This document shows positions 18,449 to 28,067 of a stretch of 64,000 nucleotides of DNA, piece after piece. Each line of letters opens with the position of its first letter. Positions within the stretch are counted from its first letter, which is position 1. Below the pieces are notes generated by a model. The model was not told the DNA's origin. It ran no database searches and saw only the letters and a program-made list of their open reading frames with translations. The DNA is from Rhizobium tibeticum (GTDB taxonomy: Bacteria > Pseudomonadota > Alphaproteobacteria > Rhizobiales > Rhizobiaceae): contig NZ_FOCV01000008.1 of the NCBI RefSeq assembly GCF_900110205.1, positions 62,001 through 126,000 on the forward strand. The letters are read 5' to 3'. The translations under genes were made by a program, and so were the position numbers.

Positions 18449-19522
18449 ATGAGTATCAAGAGAGTTGCGATCGTGGGCTGCGGCATCGGCCGCTCCCACA
18501 TCGTTGAAGGCTACGTACCGCATCCCGACAAGTTCAAGGTCGTAGCGATCTGCGACCTGAACGAGGAGCGCCTGCGCGAGATCGGCGATGAGTTCGACAT
18601 CGCCAAGCGCACGACCTCCTTTGCCGATGTGCTTGGCGACGAGAGCGTCGACATCGTCGACATCTGCACGCCGCCCGGCATCCACCTCGAGCAAGTCGTG
18701 GCAGCGCTGGCATCCGGCAAGCACGTCATCTGCGAGAAGCCGCTGACCGGCTCGCTCTCGGGCGTCGACACGATCATGGAAGCGGAAAAGACGGCCAAAG
18801 GCACGCTGATGCCGATCTTCCAGTATCGCTATGGCGACGGCATCGAGAAGGCGAAACGGATCATCGACGCCGGCATCGCAGGCAAGCCCTACATGGGCTC
18901 GGTCGAAACCTTCTGGCTGCGCACGCCCGAATATTATTCGGTTCCATGGCGCGGAAAATGGGCGACCGAGCTTGGTGGCGTGCTGGTGACCCACGCGTTG
19001 CACCTGCACGATATGCTGCTGCATCTGATGGGGCCGGTCTCGAAGGTGTTCGGCCGCGTTGCGACCCGCGTCAACGACATCGAGGTGGAGGACTGCGCCT
19101 CGGCGAGCCTGCTGATGGAGAACGGCGCCTTCGTGTCGCTCTCCTGCACGCTGGGCTCGCACGAGCAGATCAGTCGCTTGCGGCTGCACTTTGAGAACGT
19201 GACGTTCGAGAGCAATCACGAGCCCTACTCGCCGGGTAGGGACCCTTGGAAGATCATCGTCCAGAATGACGATGTGCAGGCGCGCATCGACGCCGTCATC
19301 GGCAACTGGCAGCCGGTCGCACCGCGCTTCACCACGCAGATGGAGAATTTTCATACCTATCTTAGCGGCAACGGACCGCTGCCGGTGACGACCCAGGATG
19401 CGCGCCGCGCGCTGGAGCTCGTCACTGCGATCTATCAATCGTCCGATACCGGCCGCGACGTCAGCCTGCCGATCGGATCGGACAGCCCCAAGTACGCCGA
19501 CTGGCGTGCCCGCACGAAGTAA
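18449..19522 (+). CDS. Gfo/Idh/MocA family oxidoreductase
   Basis: A 357-residue NAD(P)-dependent sugar oxidoreductase. The Rossmann motif is VAIVGCGIGRSHIVEGY at residues 6-22, and CEKPLTG carries the EKP catalytic motif. It sits between the permease and ATPase genes of the same operon, so it probably performs the first oxidation of the imported sugar. It is only distantly related to the Gfo/Idh protein at 12991. Sugar identity cannot be read from the sequence. Confidence 0.88.
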   Translation: MSIKRVAIVGCGIGRSHIVEGYVPHPDKFKVVAICDLNEERLREIGDEFDIAKRTTSFADVLGDESVDIVDICTPPGIHLEQVVAALASGKHVICEKPLTGSLSGVDTIMEAEKTAKGTLMPIFQYRYGDGIEKAKRIIDAGIAGKPYMGSVETFWLRTPEYYSVPWRGKWATELGGVLVTHALHLHDMLLHLMGPVSKVFGRVATRVNDIEVEDCASASLLMENGAFVSLSCTLGSHEQISRLRLHFENVTFESNHEPYSPGRDPWKIIVQNDDVQARIDAVIGNWQPVAPRFTTQMENFHTYLSGNGPLPVTTQDARRALELVTAIYQSSDTGRDVSLPIGSDSPKYADWRARTK

Positions 19523-19546
19523 CGGACCAGGGAGGATCCTGAGATC

Positions 19547-20626
<1,080 letters not shown>

Positions 20627-20631
20627 CGCGC

Positions 20632-20660
20632 TTGACAGCCGATCCCGCTCTGGCCATGAT
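20632..20660 (+). promoter_or_regulatory. Sigma-70-type promoter before the choline-kinase-like gene
   Basis: TTGACA at 20632-20637, a 17-bp spacer and CATGAT at 20655-20660 (4 of 6 to the -10 consensus) lie between the ATPase stop and the GTG start at 20692. It suggests the next two genes are transcribed independently of the ABC operon. Confidence 0.55.
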
Positions 20661-20691
20661 TTCAATAGGATAGGCCACGAAAGGGAAAAGC

Positions 20692-21555
20692 GTGACGCCT
20701 GAAGATCGGATTCATGCGCTCGGCATCTGGCAGGGTCCGATCGAAATTGTGCCGATCGCCGGCGGCATCACCAACCGGAACTATCTCGTGCGGGATCGTG
20801 CGGTGCGTCGCGTGGTCCGGCTGGGGGAAGATATCCCCGTTCACCATATCAGCCGCCAGAACGAGCTTGCCGCCAGCCAGGCTGCACATGCAGCGGGGCT
20901 TTCGCCGGCTGTTATCCATCATGCGCCGGGCGTGCTTGTTCTCGACTACATCGAGTCGAAGGCGCTATTACCTAACGACCTGCGACGCTCAGAGATGTTG
21001 GAGCGTGTCATCCCGCTGGTGCGGGCCTGCCACCACGATATCGCCCGTGAATTTCGCGGCGCGGCGGCGATCTTCTGGGTCTTTCATGTCATTCGCGATT
21101 ACATCGCCAATCTGGAAGCAGCCAACAGCCCCTATCGTCAACTTTTCCCGGACCTGCTGGCAAAGGCCGAACGGCTGGAAGCGGCCGGCGGTCCGTTCGA
21201 GATCGCCTTCGGTCATAACGACATGCTCGCCGCCAACTTTCTCGATGACGGCAAGCGCCTGTGGCTGATCGACTGGGACTATGCGGGCTTCAACACGCCG
21301 CTCTTCGATCTGGGTGGCCTCGCCTCCAACAGCGAGTTCTCCGAGGCGGCTGAGCGGTTGATGCTCGAGACCTATTATCAGATGCCGCTGACTGGAGATC
21401 TCTGGCGGCGCTACCAGGCGATGAAATGCGCTTCGCTGTTGCGCGAGACACTTTGGAGCATGGTTTCGGAAATCCACTCCACGATCGACTTCGATTACGC
21501 CGCCTACACGGCCGAGAATCTTGCGCGCTTCGAGCGCGCCTACGACGCTTTTTGA
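20692..21555 (+). CDS. Choline kinase / aminoglycoside phosphotransferase family protein
   Basis: A 287-residue kinase-like protein. A nucleotide loop GGITNRNYLV lies at residues 24-33. The catalytic loop is GHNDMLAANF (Asp177, Asn182) and the metal Asp is in LIDWDYAG (Asp194). This is the choline/ethanolamine kinase pattern of the APH fold; the substrate may be choline or another amino alcohol. The start is GTG 20692 with AAGGGAA upstream. It ends 14 bases before the DAO-GcvT fusion gene, and the shared promoter at 20632 suggests a two-gene unit for methylated-amine metabolism (inference). Confidence 0.8.
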   Translation: MTPEDRIHALGIWQGPIEIVPIAGGITNRNYLVRDRAVRRVVRLGEDIPVHHISRQNELAASQAAHAAGLSPAVIHHAPGVLVLDYIESKALLPNDLRRSEMLERVIPLVRACHHDIAREFRGAAAIFWVFHVIRDYIANLEAANSPYRQLFPDLLAKAERLEAAGGPFEIAFGHNDMLAANFLDDGKRLWLIDWDYAGFNTPLFDLGGLASNSEFSEAAERLMLETYYQMPLTGDLWRRYQAMKCASLLRETLWSMVSEIHSTIDFDYAAYTAENLARFERAYDAF

Positions 21556-21569
21556 ACAGGATCGATAAT

Positions 21570-24020
21570 ATGACGAAGGAATTGCCAAAGACCGCCAAGG
21601 CGGTCGTTATCGGCGGCGGGATCATCGGCTGCTCGACGGCCTATCATCTCGGCAAGCTCGGCTGGACCGATACCGTGCTCCTGGAGCGCAAGAAGCTCAC
21701 CTCCGGCACCACTTTCCATGCGGCCGGCCTCGTCGGCCAGCTCCGCACCAGTGCCAATATCACCCAGCTGCTCGGCTATTCCGTCGATCTCTATAAGAGA
21801 CTGGAGGTCGAGACGGGACTTGGCACCGGCTGGAAAATGAATGGCGGCCTGCGACTTGCCTGCAACGAGGAACGCTGGACCGAGGTCAAGCGACAGGCGA
21901 CCACGGCTCAATCCTTCGGGCTCGAGATGCAATTGCTGACGCCGCAGGAGGCTTTCGATCTCTGGCCGCTGATGACCATCGACGATCTCGTCGGCGCGGC
22001 GTTTTTGCCGACGGACGGCCAGGCGAGCCCATCTGATATCACCCAGGCACTCGCCAAGGGTGCGCGCATGGCTGGCGTCTCGATCTTCGAGGATAGCGAG
22101 GTGATCGATCTTGAGATCGACAAAGGCAAGATCCGCGCCGTCATCACCACGCAAGGCCGCATCGAATGCGAGCGTGTCGTCGTCTGCGCTGGGCAGTGGA
22201 CGCGCGCTTTCGCCGCCCGCTTCGGCGTCAACGTCCCGCTCGTCTCTGTGGAGCACCAGTACATCATCACCGAGTCCTTCGGCGTGCCGTCGAACCTGCC
22301 GACGCTGCGCGACCCCGACCGCCTGACGTATTACAAGGAGGAGGTCGGCGGCATCGTCATGGGAGGTTACGAACCCAACCCGATACCGTGGGCGAAAGCC
22401 GGGATTCCCGAGGGCTTCCACTACACGCTGCTCGATAGCAATTTCGAGCATTTCGAGCAGATCATGGAACAGGCTCTCGGGCGTGTCCCGGCGCTCGAAA
22501 ACGTCGGCGTGAAACAGCTGCTGAACGGCCCGGAGAGCTTCACGCCTGACGGCAACTTCATTCTGGGCGAAGCACCGGAGTTGAAGAACTTCTTCGTCGG
22601 CGCCGGCTTCAATGCCTTCGGCATCGCGTCCGGCGGTGGCGCCGGCATGGCCCTCGCCGAATGGGTCGCCAACGGCGAACCGCCCTACGATCTCTGGCCC
22701 GTCGATATTCGCCGCTTCGGCCGCCCGCATTTCGATACCGATTGGTTGCGCACCCGCACGCTGGAAGCTTACGGCAAGCACTACACATTGGCTTTCCCCC
22801 TCGAAGAGTATTCAAGTGGCCGGCCCTGCCGTAAATCGCCGCTCTACGACCGGCTGAAGGCACAAGGTGCTTGCTTCGGTGAAAAGCTTGGATGGGAGCG
22901 GCCGAACTGGTTTGCCGATCTCTTCGCCAACGAGGAGCCGAAGGATATCTACACCTATGGCCGCCAGAACTGGTTCGATGCCGTCGGCCGCGAGCACAAG
23001 GCAGTGCGCGAGGCGGCCGTCATCTTCGACCAGACATCGTTTGCCAAATTCGTGCTGAAGGGACGAGATGCCGAGGCGGCTCTGTCGTGGATCGCCTCCA
23101 ACGATGTGACAAAGCCGGTCGGCTCGCTGATCTATACGCAGATGCTGAACGACAAGGGCGGCATTGAGTGCGACCTCACCTGCGCCCGCATGGCCGACGA
23201 CGAATACTATATCGTCACCGGTACCGGTTTCGCGACGCATGACTTCGATTGGATCGCACGCAATATTCCAGATGGAATGCATGCCGAACTCGTTGATGTC
23301 ACCTCCGCCTATTCGGTCTTGTCGCTGATGGGACCAAACGCTCGCGCAGTGCTGGAGACGGTCACAAGCAACGACGTTTCCAACGCTGCCTTCCCCTTCG
23401 GCCGCGTCAAGACCATCGGCATCGCCGGCTGCCCGGTACGGGCGCTGCGCATCACCTATGTCGGCGAGCTCGGGTACGAACTGCATGTGCCGGTCGAATA
23501 CGCAACAACCGTCTACGACGCGCTGATGGCGGCGGGCGGTCCGTTGCAGCTCATGAATGCCGGCTACCGCGCCATCGAAAGCTGCCGCCTAGAGAAGGGC
23601 TATCGCGCCTGGGGCTCCGATATCGGGCCGGATCATACGCCTATCGAGGCCGGGCTCGGCTGGGCCGTGAAGACCAGAAGGACCACGCCGTTTCGCGGCC
23701 GCGAGGCGATCGAGCGGCAGTTGGCCTCGGGCGTCAAGAAGATGTTTGCATGCTTCGTACCAGAGGACCCAGATGTGGTTCTGCTCGGCCGCGAGACCAT
23801 CTATCGCGACGGCAAGCGTGTCGGTTGGCTATCCAGCGGCGGCTTCGGTTACACGATCGGCAAGCCGATCGGCTACGGCTATGTCCGCAATCCGGAAGGC
23901 GTGACCGAAGACTTCGTGCTGTCCGGCAGCTACGAACTTGACGTGGCGCACGAGCGCGTGCCCTGCCGGGCATCGCTCGAGCCCCTCTACGATCCTGAGA
24001 TGGCCCGCGTAAAGGCGTGA
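21570..24020 (+). CDS. FAD-dependent oxidoreductase with GcvT aminomethyltransferase domain (dimethylglycine/sarcosine dehydrogenase-like)
   Basis: An 816-residue two-part enzyme. The N-terminal DAO flavoprotein domain (about 1-380) has the dinucleotide motif AVVIGGGIIGCSTAYHLG and FHAAGL, where this family attaches FAD to the His. From about 430 a GcvT-type folate domain follows (DQTSFAKFVLKGRDAEAALSW, then ESCRLEKGYRAWGSDI), ending with a GcvT_C barrel. Such fusions oxidatively demethylate dimethylglycine or sarcosine and pass the one-carbon unit to tetrahydrofolate. The frame is open further upstream inside the kinase gene, but ATG 21570 begins the family N-terminus. Exact substrate is uncertain. 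Confidence 0.87.
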   Translation: MTKELPKTAKAVVIGGGIIGCSTAYHLGKLGWTDTVLLERKKLTSGTTFHAAGLVGQLRTSANITQLLGYSVDLYKRLEVETGLGTGWKMNGGLRLACNEERWTEVKRQATTAQSFGLEMQLLTPQEAFDLWPLMTIDDLVGAAFLPTDGQASPSDITQALAKGARMAGVSIFEDSEVIDLEIDKGKIRAVITTQGRIECERVVVCAGQWTRAFAARFGVNVPLVSVEHQYIITESFGVPSNLPTLRDPDRLTYYKEEVGGIVMGGYEPNPIPWAKAGIPEGFHYTLLDSNFEHFEQIMEQALGRVPALENVGVKQLLNGPESFTPDGNFILGEAPELKNFFVGAGFNAFGIASGGGAGMALAEWVANGEPPYDLWPVDIRRFGRPHFDTDWLRTRTLEAYGKHYTLAFPLEEYSSGRPCRKSPLYDRLKAQGACFGEKLGWERPNWFADLFANEEPKDIYTYGRQNWFDAVGREHKAVREAAVIFDQTSFAKFVLKGRDAEAALSWIASNDVTKPVGSLIYTQMLNDKGGIECDLTCARMADDEYYIVTGTGFATHDFDWIARNIPDGMHAELVDVTSAYSVLSLMGPNARAVLETVTSNDVSNAAFPFGRVKTIGIAGCPVRALRITYVGELGYELHVPVEYATTVYDALMAAGGPLQLMNAGYRAIESCRLEKGYRAWGSDIGPDHTPIEAGLGWAVKTRRTTPFRGREAIERQLASGVKKMFACFVPEDPDVVLLGRETIYRDGKRVGWLSSGGFGYTIGKPIGYGYVRNPEGVTEDFVLSGSYELDVAHERVPCRASLEPLYDPEMARVKA

Positions 24021-24046
24021 GAAGGCAATAGAAGGACGGCCTGAGA

Positions 24047-24124
24047 CTCGAATTGCCTCATTCCTGTGCTTGTCACAGGAATCCAGCCGACGCGCGTCTG
24101 CGAGGCAAAAAGACTCTTTTTTGT
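24047..24124. repeat. Dispersed palindromic repeat candidate
   Basis: The hairpin ATTCCTGTG-cttgt-CACAGGAAT near 24060-24082 is followed by an arm rich in GCGCGTCTGC and a tail ending ACTCTTTT. I recognise this arrangement as resembling short interspersed palindromic elements common between rhizobial genes; copy number cannot be checked here. It sits in the 145-bp gap between the convergent dehydrogenase and uxuB genes and could also help end transcription. Confidence 0.5.
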
Positions 24125-24165
24125 GCGGTGGGGAGTCTTCTGCGGCGAAGGGATGACGTGCGCCA

Positions 24166-25620
24166 TCAAAACAACGGCAACCTGTTGTCCTGGATCAAGA
24201 TCTCCAGCTTGTTCGCCACATCCTCTGTCCAGCCGAGGTTGTCGGTCAGCGCAGGCGGGAAAAGGCCCGGCAGCCCGAACAGAGCTTTCGATACAGCGCC
24301 CCCATTGCGCGGCACGTCGGCCAGTCGCGCTGCTATCTCGGCGGCGCGAGGGTCGCGCAGTTCGTAGCTTTCACCGTTCCGGTCAGCGCCAAGTGCGTAG
24401 CGCATCCAGGCGGCCACCGCGATCGCATAGGTCTCTGCCTTGCCGCCCTCAGCCACAGCTTCGGAGGCAGGTTCGAGAAGGCGCTGGGGCAATTTTTGTG
24501 TGCCGTCCATGGCAATCTGATAGGTGCGGTGGGCGATCGCCTTGTTTGCAAAGCGTGCAATCAGCTCATCAGCATAGGCCTCAAGAGCGATGCCAGGCAC
24601 CGGATCCAAGGTTGCGGCGGCGGCGTTCATGTGACGACGCGCAAGGGCTGCCAGGCCGGCATCATCCATGACGTCGCGGATAAATTCATAGCCGCCGATA
24701 TAGCCGAGATAAGCGAGCAGCGAATGCGCGCCGTTCAACATGCGCAGCTTCATCTTTTCATAAGCGGAGACATCTTCGACCATCAGAGCGCCGGCCTGCT
24801 CCCAATCCGGGCGGCCGTTGGCAAAGTGGTCCTCGATCACCCATTGCGTGAAAGGTTCGGTCTCGATCGCTGCCATATCCCGCCTGCCCGTGAGCCTTTC
24901 GGCATCGCGATAGGTGGCATCCGTGCTTGCCGGCGTGATGCGATCGACCATAGTCGACGGGAAAGGAACGTTGTCCTCGATCCACTGCGGAAGGTCCGGA
25001 TCGACTCGTTCGGCGAAGTCGAGCACCAGCCGCTTCAAAACGGCGCCGTTGCTTGGCAGGTTATCGCAGCTAAGCGGCGTGAAGGGTGCGATGCCCTTGG
25101 CGCGCCGGCGAGAAAGACCTTCGACCAGATAGCCGATGACTCCGCGCGGCGCATGGCGGTCGGCGAGGTCGGCGGCAATGTCGGGATGCTTCAGGTCCAA
25201 CCCACCAGTGGCGGAATCGAAGCCGTAGGCTTTCTCGGTGACCGTCAAGCTGACGATGCGGATTGCGGGATCCTCAAGCTTGGCGAGCAGATCGCCGGGA
25301 TTGCGGGTCGCGACATGGGCGCGCAGGATCGGGCCGATGACGTGCGCCGTCGTGCCCGCGGTATCGCGCACGAGCATGGTGTAGAGCCCGCTCTGCTCGT
25401 TCAGGTGATCGGCAACATCGGCTGTGCGCAGGCTCGCCACCTCGATGCCCCAGTCGCCGCCGGCCGCCGCGATCGCGCTATCGGTGAAGGGGGCGAAGTG
25501 CGCGCGAAAGAATGCGCCGGGACCGAGATGCAGGATGCCCGGCTTCAACGCACCGCGCTCATAGAGGGGAAGCTTGGCTGTCGGCGCGAGGCCGGAAAGG
25601 CTCGTCAGTCGTTCGGTCAC
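24166..25620 (-). CDS. uxuB: Mannitol dehydrogenase family protein, probable D-mannonate oxidoreductase (fructuronate reductase)
   Basis: A 484-residue long-chain polyol dehydrogenase. The N-terminal ILHLGPGAFFRAH is the NAD-binding entry of the MtlK/UxuB family, and KMKLRMLNGAHSLLAYLG carries the catalytic Lys and Asn-Gly-x-His motif. The frame is open into uxaC, but GTG 25620 overlaps the uxaC stop (GTGA) and gives the normal length. Coupling to uxaC points to fructuronate reductase, the glucuronate step making D-mannonate, rather than mannitol dehydrogenase. A galacturonate role (tagaturonate) is less likely but not excluded. Confidence 0.85.
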   Translation of the reverse strand: MTERLTSLSGLAPTAKLPLYERGALKPGILHLGPGAFFRAHFAPFTDSAIAAAGGDWGIEVASLRTADVADHLNEQSGLYTMLVRDTAGTTAHVIGPILRAHVATRNPGDLLAKLEDPAIRIVSLTVTEKAYGFDSATGGLDLKHPDIAADLADRHAPRGVIGYLVEGLSRRRAKGIAPFTPLSCDNLPSNGAVLKRLVLDFAERVDPDLPQWIEDNVPFPSTMVDRITPASTDATYRDAERLTGRRDMAAIETEPFTQWVIEDHFANGRPDWEQAGALMVEDVSAYEKMKLRMLNGAHSLLAYLGYIGGYEFIRDVMDDAGLAALARRHMNAAAATLDPVPGIALEAYADELIARFANKAIAHRTYQIAMDGTQKLPQRLLEPASEAVAEGGKAETYAIAVAAWMRYALGADRNGESYELRDPRAAEIAARLADVPRNGGAVSKALFGLPGLFPPALTDNLGWTEDVANKLEILIQDNRLPLF

Positions 25621-27032
25621 AGCTTGTATGCCTTCTTCGCGTTTCCATAGGAGAGTTCGCCGGCGACGATTTCTGCTTCCTTTCGGGACATCCGGTGTTC
25701 CGTCACGAACTGGGCCAGGAAGCGGCAGACCTCGCGGCGCCAGACATCGTGGCGTGCCGGGATCGACAAAAGCGCGCGTGTGTCGTCGTTGAAGCCGGCC
25801 AGATTGGCAAAACCGGCCGTCTCGACCACCTGGTCGAGATAGCGGCGGATGCCGTTCGGGCTGTCGTGGAACCACCAGGGCGGGCCGATCATCAGGCACG
25901 GCCAATGGCCCGCCATCGGCGCCAGCTCGCGGGCATAGGTCGTCTCGTCGAGCGTGAACAGGAGCACGCGCAGGCTAGGCGCGTGACCATACTTTGCAAG
26001 CATCGCAGCGAGCCCGCCGACCCAATCCGTCGGCGTCGGGATATCGGCGCCCATGTTCGGGCCGCGGGTCTGGAACAGCTCGTGGTCGGTATTGCGACGC
26101 GAGCCGGCATGGATCTGCATCGTCATACCGTCGTCGGCCGAAAGCCCGGCCATTTCGGTCAGCATCTGGCCACGGAAGAGCTCCGCATCCTCAGTGCTCA
26201 GCGCGCCCTTGTGCGCCTTGTCGAGCAGCCGCTGCTTATCGGCCAGTGGCAGGTCGGCGGTAAACGCCGTCGGAACGCCGTGGTCTGTGGCGGTTGCGCC
26301 GTACTGGCGGAAATAGGCACGCCGTTTGCGGTGAGCCTCGATCAGCCCGTCCCACTTCGTCACGTCGCAATCGGTCAGTTCGCCAAGCCGCACCAGGTTT
26401 TCGCGGAAGCCGACGGCATCCGGGTCGGTGACGCCATCTGGGCGGTAAGTGGTGCGGACGCGGCCGATCCAGCCGTCTTGCGCCATTTTCTGGTGGTGCA
26501 CCAGTGGGTCAAGTGCGCCTTCGGTCGTGGCGATCGTCTCGATGCCGAAACGCTTATGCAGCGCGCGCGGACGGAACTCCGGAAGTGCCAGTTGGGCGTT
26601 GATGTGGTCGTAGAGCGCATCGGCATTGTCAGGCGTCAGCGGTTCCTCGCAACCCAGCACGGCCGACATCGCGTGATCGACCCACAGGCTGGAGGGCGTG
26701 CCGCGGAAGAGATGGTACCGCGCGGCAAAAGCGCGCCAGATGTCACGGCCCTTGGCGACCGGCTTACCGTCGAGGCGCGGTACGCCGAGATCGTCGAGCT
26801 TGACGCCAACACTGTGCAGCATGCGGAAGAGATAGTGATCCGGAATGACGAGGAGCGAGGATGCATCGTCGAAAGGCTTGTCGTCGGCAAACCACGAGGG
26901 TTCTGTATGGCCGTGCGGGCTTACGATCGGCAGCGTCCGGACGGTCTCGTAAAGGTCCCGCGCGATCGTGCCGGTTGTCGGATCGGCCGGAAAGAGCCGG
27001 TCCGGATGAAGAAAGCCGTTTCCAACATCCAT
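25617..27032 (-). CDS. uxaC: Glucuronate/galacturonate isomerase
   Basis: A 471-residue uronate isomerase, the first step of glucuronate and galacturonate breakdown in the cytoplasm. The metal motif of the amidohydrolase fold is H40-G-H42 in IVSPHGHTEPSWF, and RNTDHELFQTRGPNMGADI, LFTLDETTYARE and NLAGFNDDTRA are typical of UxaC. ATG 27032 has GGGAGGA eight bases upstream; the open frame 18 codons longer has no homology. It heads the uxaC-uxuB operon with a TetR-type palindrome about 65 bases upstream of its start. Confidence 0.93.
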   Translation of the reverse strand: MDVGNGFLHPDRLFPADPTTGTIARDLYETVRTLPIVSPHGHTEPSWFADDKPFDDASSLLVIPDHYLFRMLHSVGVKLDDLGVPRLDGKPVAKGRDIWRAFAARYHLFRGTPSSLWVDHAMSAVLGCEEPLTPDNADALYDHINAQLALPEFRPRALHKRFGIETIATTEGALDPLVHHQKMAQDGWIGRVRTTYRPDGVTDPDAVGFRENLVRLGELTDCDVTKWDGLIEAHRKRRAYFRQYGATATDHGVPTAFTADLPLADKQRLLDKAHKGALSTEDAELFRGQMLTEMAGLSADDGMTMQIHAGSRRNTDHELFQTRGPNMGADIPTPTDWVGGLAAMLAKYGHAPSLRVLLFTLDETTYARELAPMAGHWPCLMIGPPWWFHDSPNGIRRYLDQVVETAGFANLAGFNDDTRALLSIPARHDVWRREVCRFLAQFVTEHRMSRKEAEIVAGELSYGNAKKAYKL

Positions 27033-27095
27033 GAGAATTCCTCCCTGAAGGGCTACCGGCCTACCCCACAACTTGGAACGCGGCAAGGGCTTTTA

Positions 27096-27111
27096 GTAAC
27101 TAAACGGTTCA
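27096..27111. promoter_or_regulatory. TetR-type operator, site 3
   Basis: GTAACTAAACGGTTCA repeats 13 of the 16 bases of site 1 at 14356-14371. It is 64-79 bases upstream of the uxaC ATG on the opposite strand. It joins the uronate genes to the regulator at 14422 by shared motif only. Confidence 0.65.
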
Positions 27112-27214
27112 CTTTTGAAAATCGCACTTCCCTACTCTCGAAATGATTGACCGCACGGACTATTTCCGCTCTTCAGGTGCAGATGACATTGGCCGGTTGC
27201 GGCAAGGAGGTTCC

Positions 27215-27424
27215 ATGTCCGAAGAGACGAGCCGCATGACGAAACTCGAGGAAATCGTTGCCCATCAGGCAAAGACGATCGAGGAAATGTCCGACCAGCT
27301 GGCCGAGCAATGGAAAGTCATGGAACAGACGCGCGCCAAGCTTGACCGGTTGACGGAACGCTTCCTGTCGCTCGAAGAGCAATCGTTGGAAGCCCCAGCA
27401 ATTACGCGGCCACCGCACTACTGA
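27215..27424 (+). CDS. slyX: SlyX family protein
   Basis: A 69-residue, mostly coiled-coil protein ending ITRPPHY, the signature PPHY tail of SlyX. Heptads run through KLEEIVAHQAKTIEEMSDQL. Function in the cell is not established for the family. I chose ATG 27215, which has AAGGAGG six bases before it, over the upstream frame start at 27143. It stands alone between uxaC (divergent) and the PACE efflux gene. Confidence 0.85.
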   Translation: MSEETSRMTKLEEIVAHQAKTIEEMSDQLAEQWKVMEQTRAKLDRLTERFLSLEEQSLEAPAITRPPHY

Positions 27425-27540
27425 GCAAGCTCCGCCCTTGTTTTTGGCGGCCGGAATACCTATTAAAGGGCGGTGAGGACGACCTCCCCCTCTACGGGCA
27501 TCACCTCGGGACGACCCGAGCATTCCCGCCGGGGGTAAAT

Positions 27541-27984
27541 ATGCGTAAAGCCGCAGATCGTATCCGTCACGCCATCAGCTTCGAACTCATCGGACTCGCG
27601 CTCGTCACGCCGCTCGGCGCGCTCGCCTTCGGCATGCCGATTGCCGATATCGGCGTGGTCGCCATTGCCGGCGCGACGCTGGCGACGATGTGGAACTATA
27701 TTTACAATTTCGGCTTCGATCATTTGATGCAGCGTCTGACCGGCAGTACCCGCAAGAGCGTCGGCATCCGCGTGGCGCACGCGGTCATGTTCGAGGTGGG
27801 GTTGCTGCTGGCGCTGCTGCCGATGATCGCCTGGTACCTAGGCGTCAATATCATTCACGCCCTGATGATGGACGTGTCGTTCGCGCTTTTCTACATGGTC
27901 TACGCCTTCGTCTTCAACTGGGCCTATGACCGTGTGTTCCCGCTGCCGGATTGGCAGCCCGCAGCGCAAGCATCGCAAAGCTAG
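27541..27984 (+). CDS. PACE family (AceI-like) efflux transporter
   Basis: A 147-residue inner-membrane protein with four membrane segments in two tandem repeats of the bacterial transmembrane pair domain. Glu15 in HAISFELIGLA matches the essential Glu of AceI. NYIYNFGFDHLMQR, VAHAVMFEVGLLLALLPM and FALFYMVYAFVFNWAYD are the remaining family motifs. PACE proteins export chlorhexidine, acriflavine or polyamines by proton exchange. Native substrate unknown. GGGGG lies about six bases before the ATG. Ends in front of a terminator shared with convergent gabD. Confidence 0.88.
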   Translation: MRKAADRIRHAISFELIGLALVTPLGALAFGMPIADIGVVAIAGATLATMWNYIYNFGFDHLMQRLTGSTRKSVGIRVAHAVMFEVGLLLALLPMIAWYLGVNIIHALMMDVSFALFYMVYAFVFNWAYDRVFPLPDWQPAAQASQS

Positions 27985-28001
27985 GCATCACGCAACCAAA
28001 G

Positions 28002-28035
28002 AAAAAGGGACCGCAGCTGCCGGCGATCCCTTTCG
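28002..28035 (-). terminator. Terminator between PACE gene and gabD
   Basis: AAAGGGA (28004-28010) and TCCCTTT (28027-28033) pair, extended by CGC/GCG inside. On the minus strand the stem is followed by TTCTTTGG, so it serves gabD best; on the plus strand the following bases are less T-rich. Confidence 0.65.
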
Positions 28036-28067
28036 TATTGTCTCAAAGCATCTGGGCCGGATGTCGC

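Noticed and set aside
25512..27146. Long plus-strand frame of 544 codons
   Set aside because: Antisense to uxaC and part of uxuB, whose protein motifs are unambiguous.
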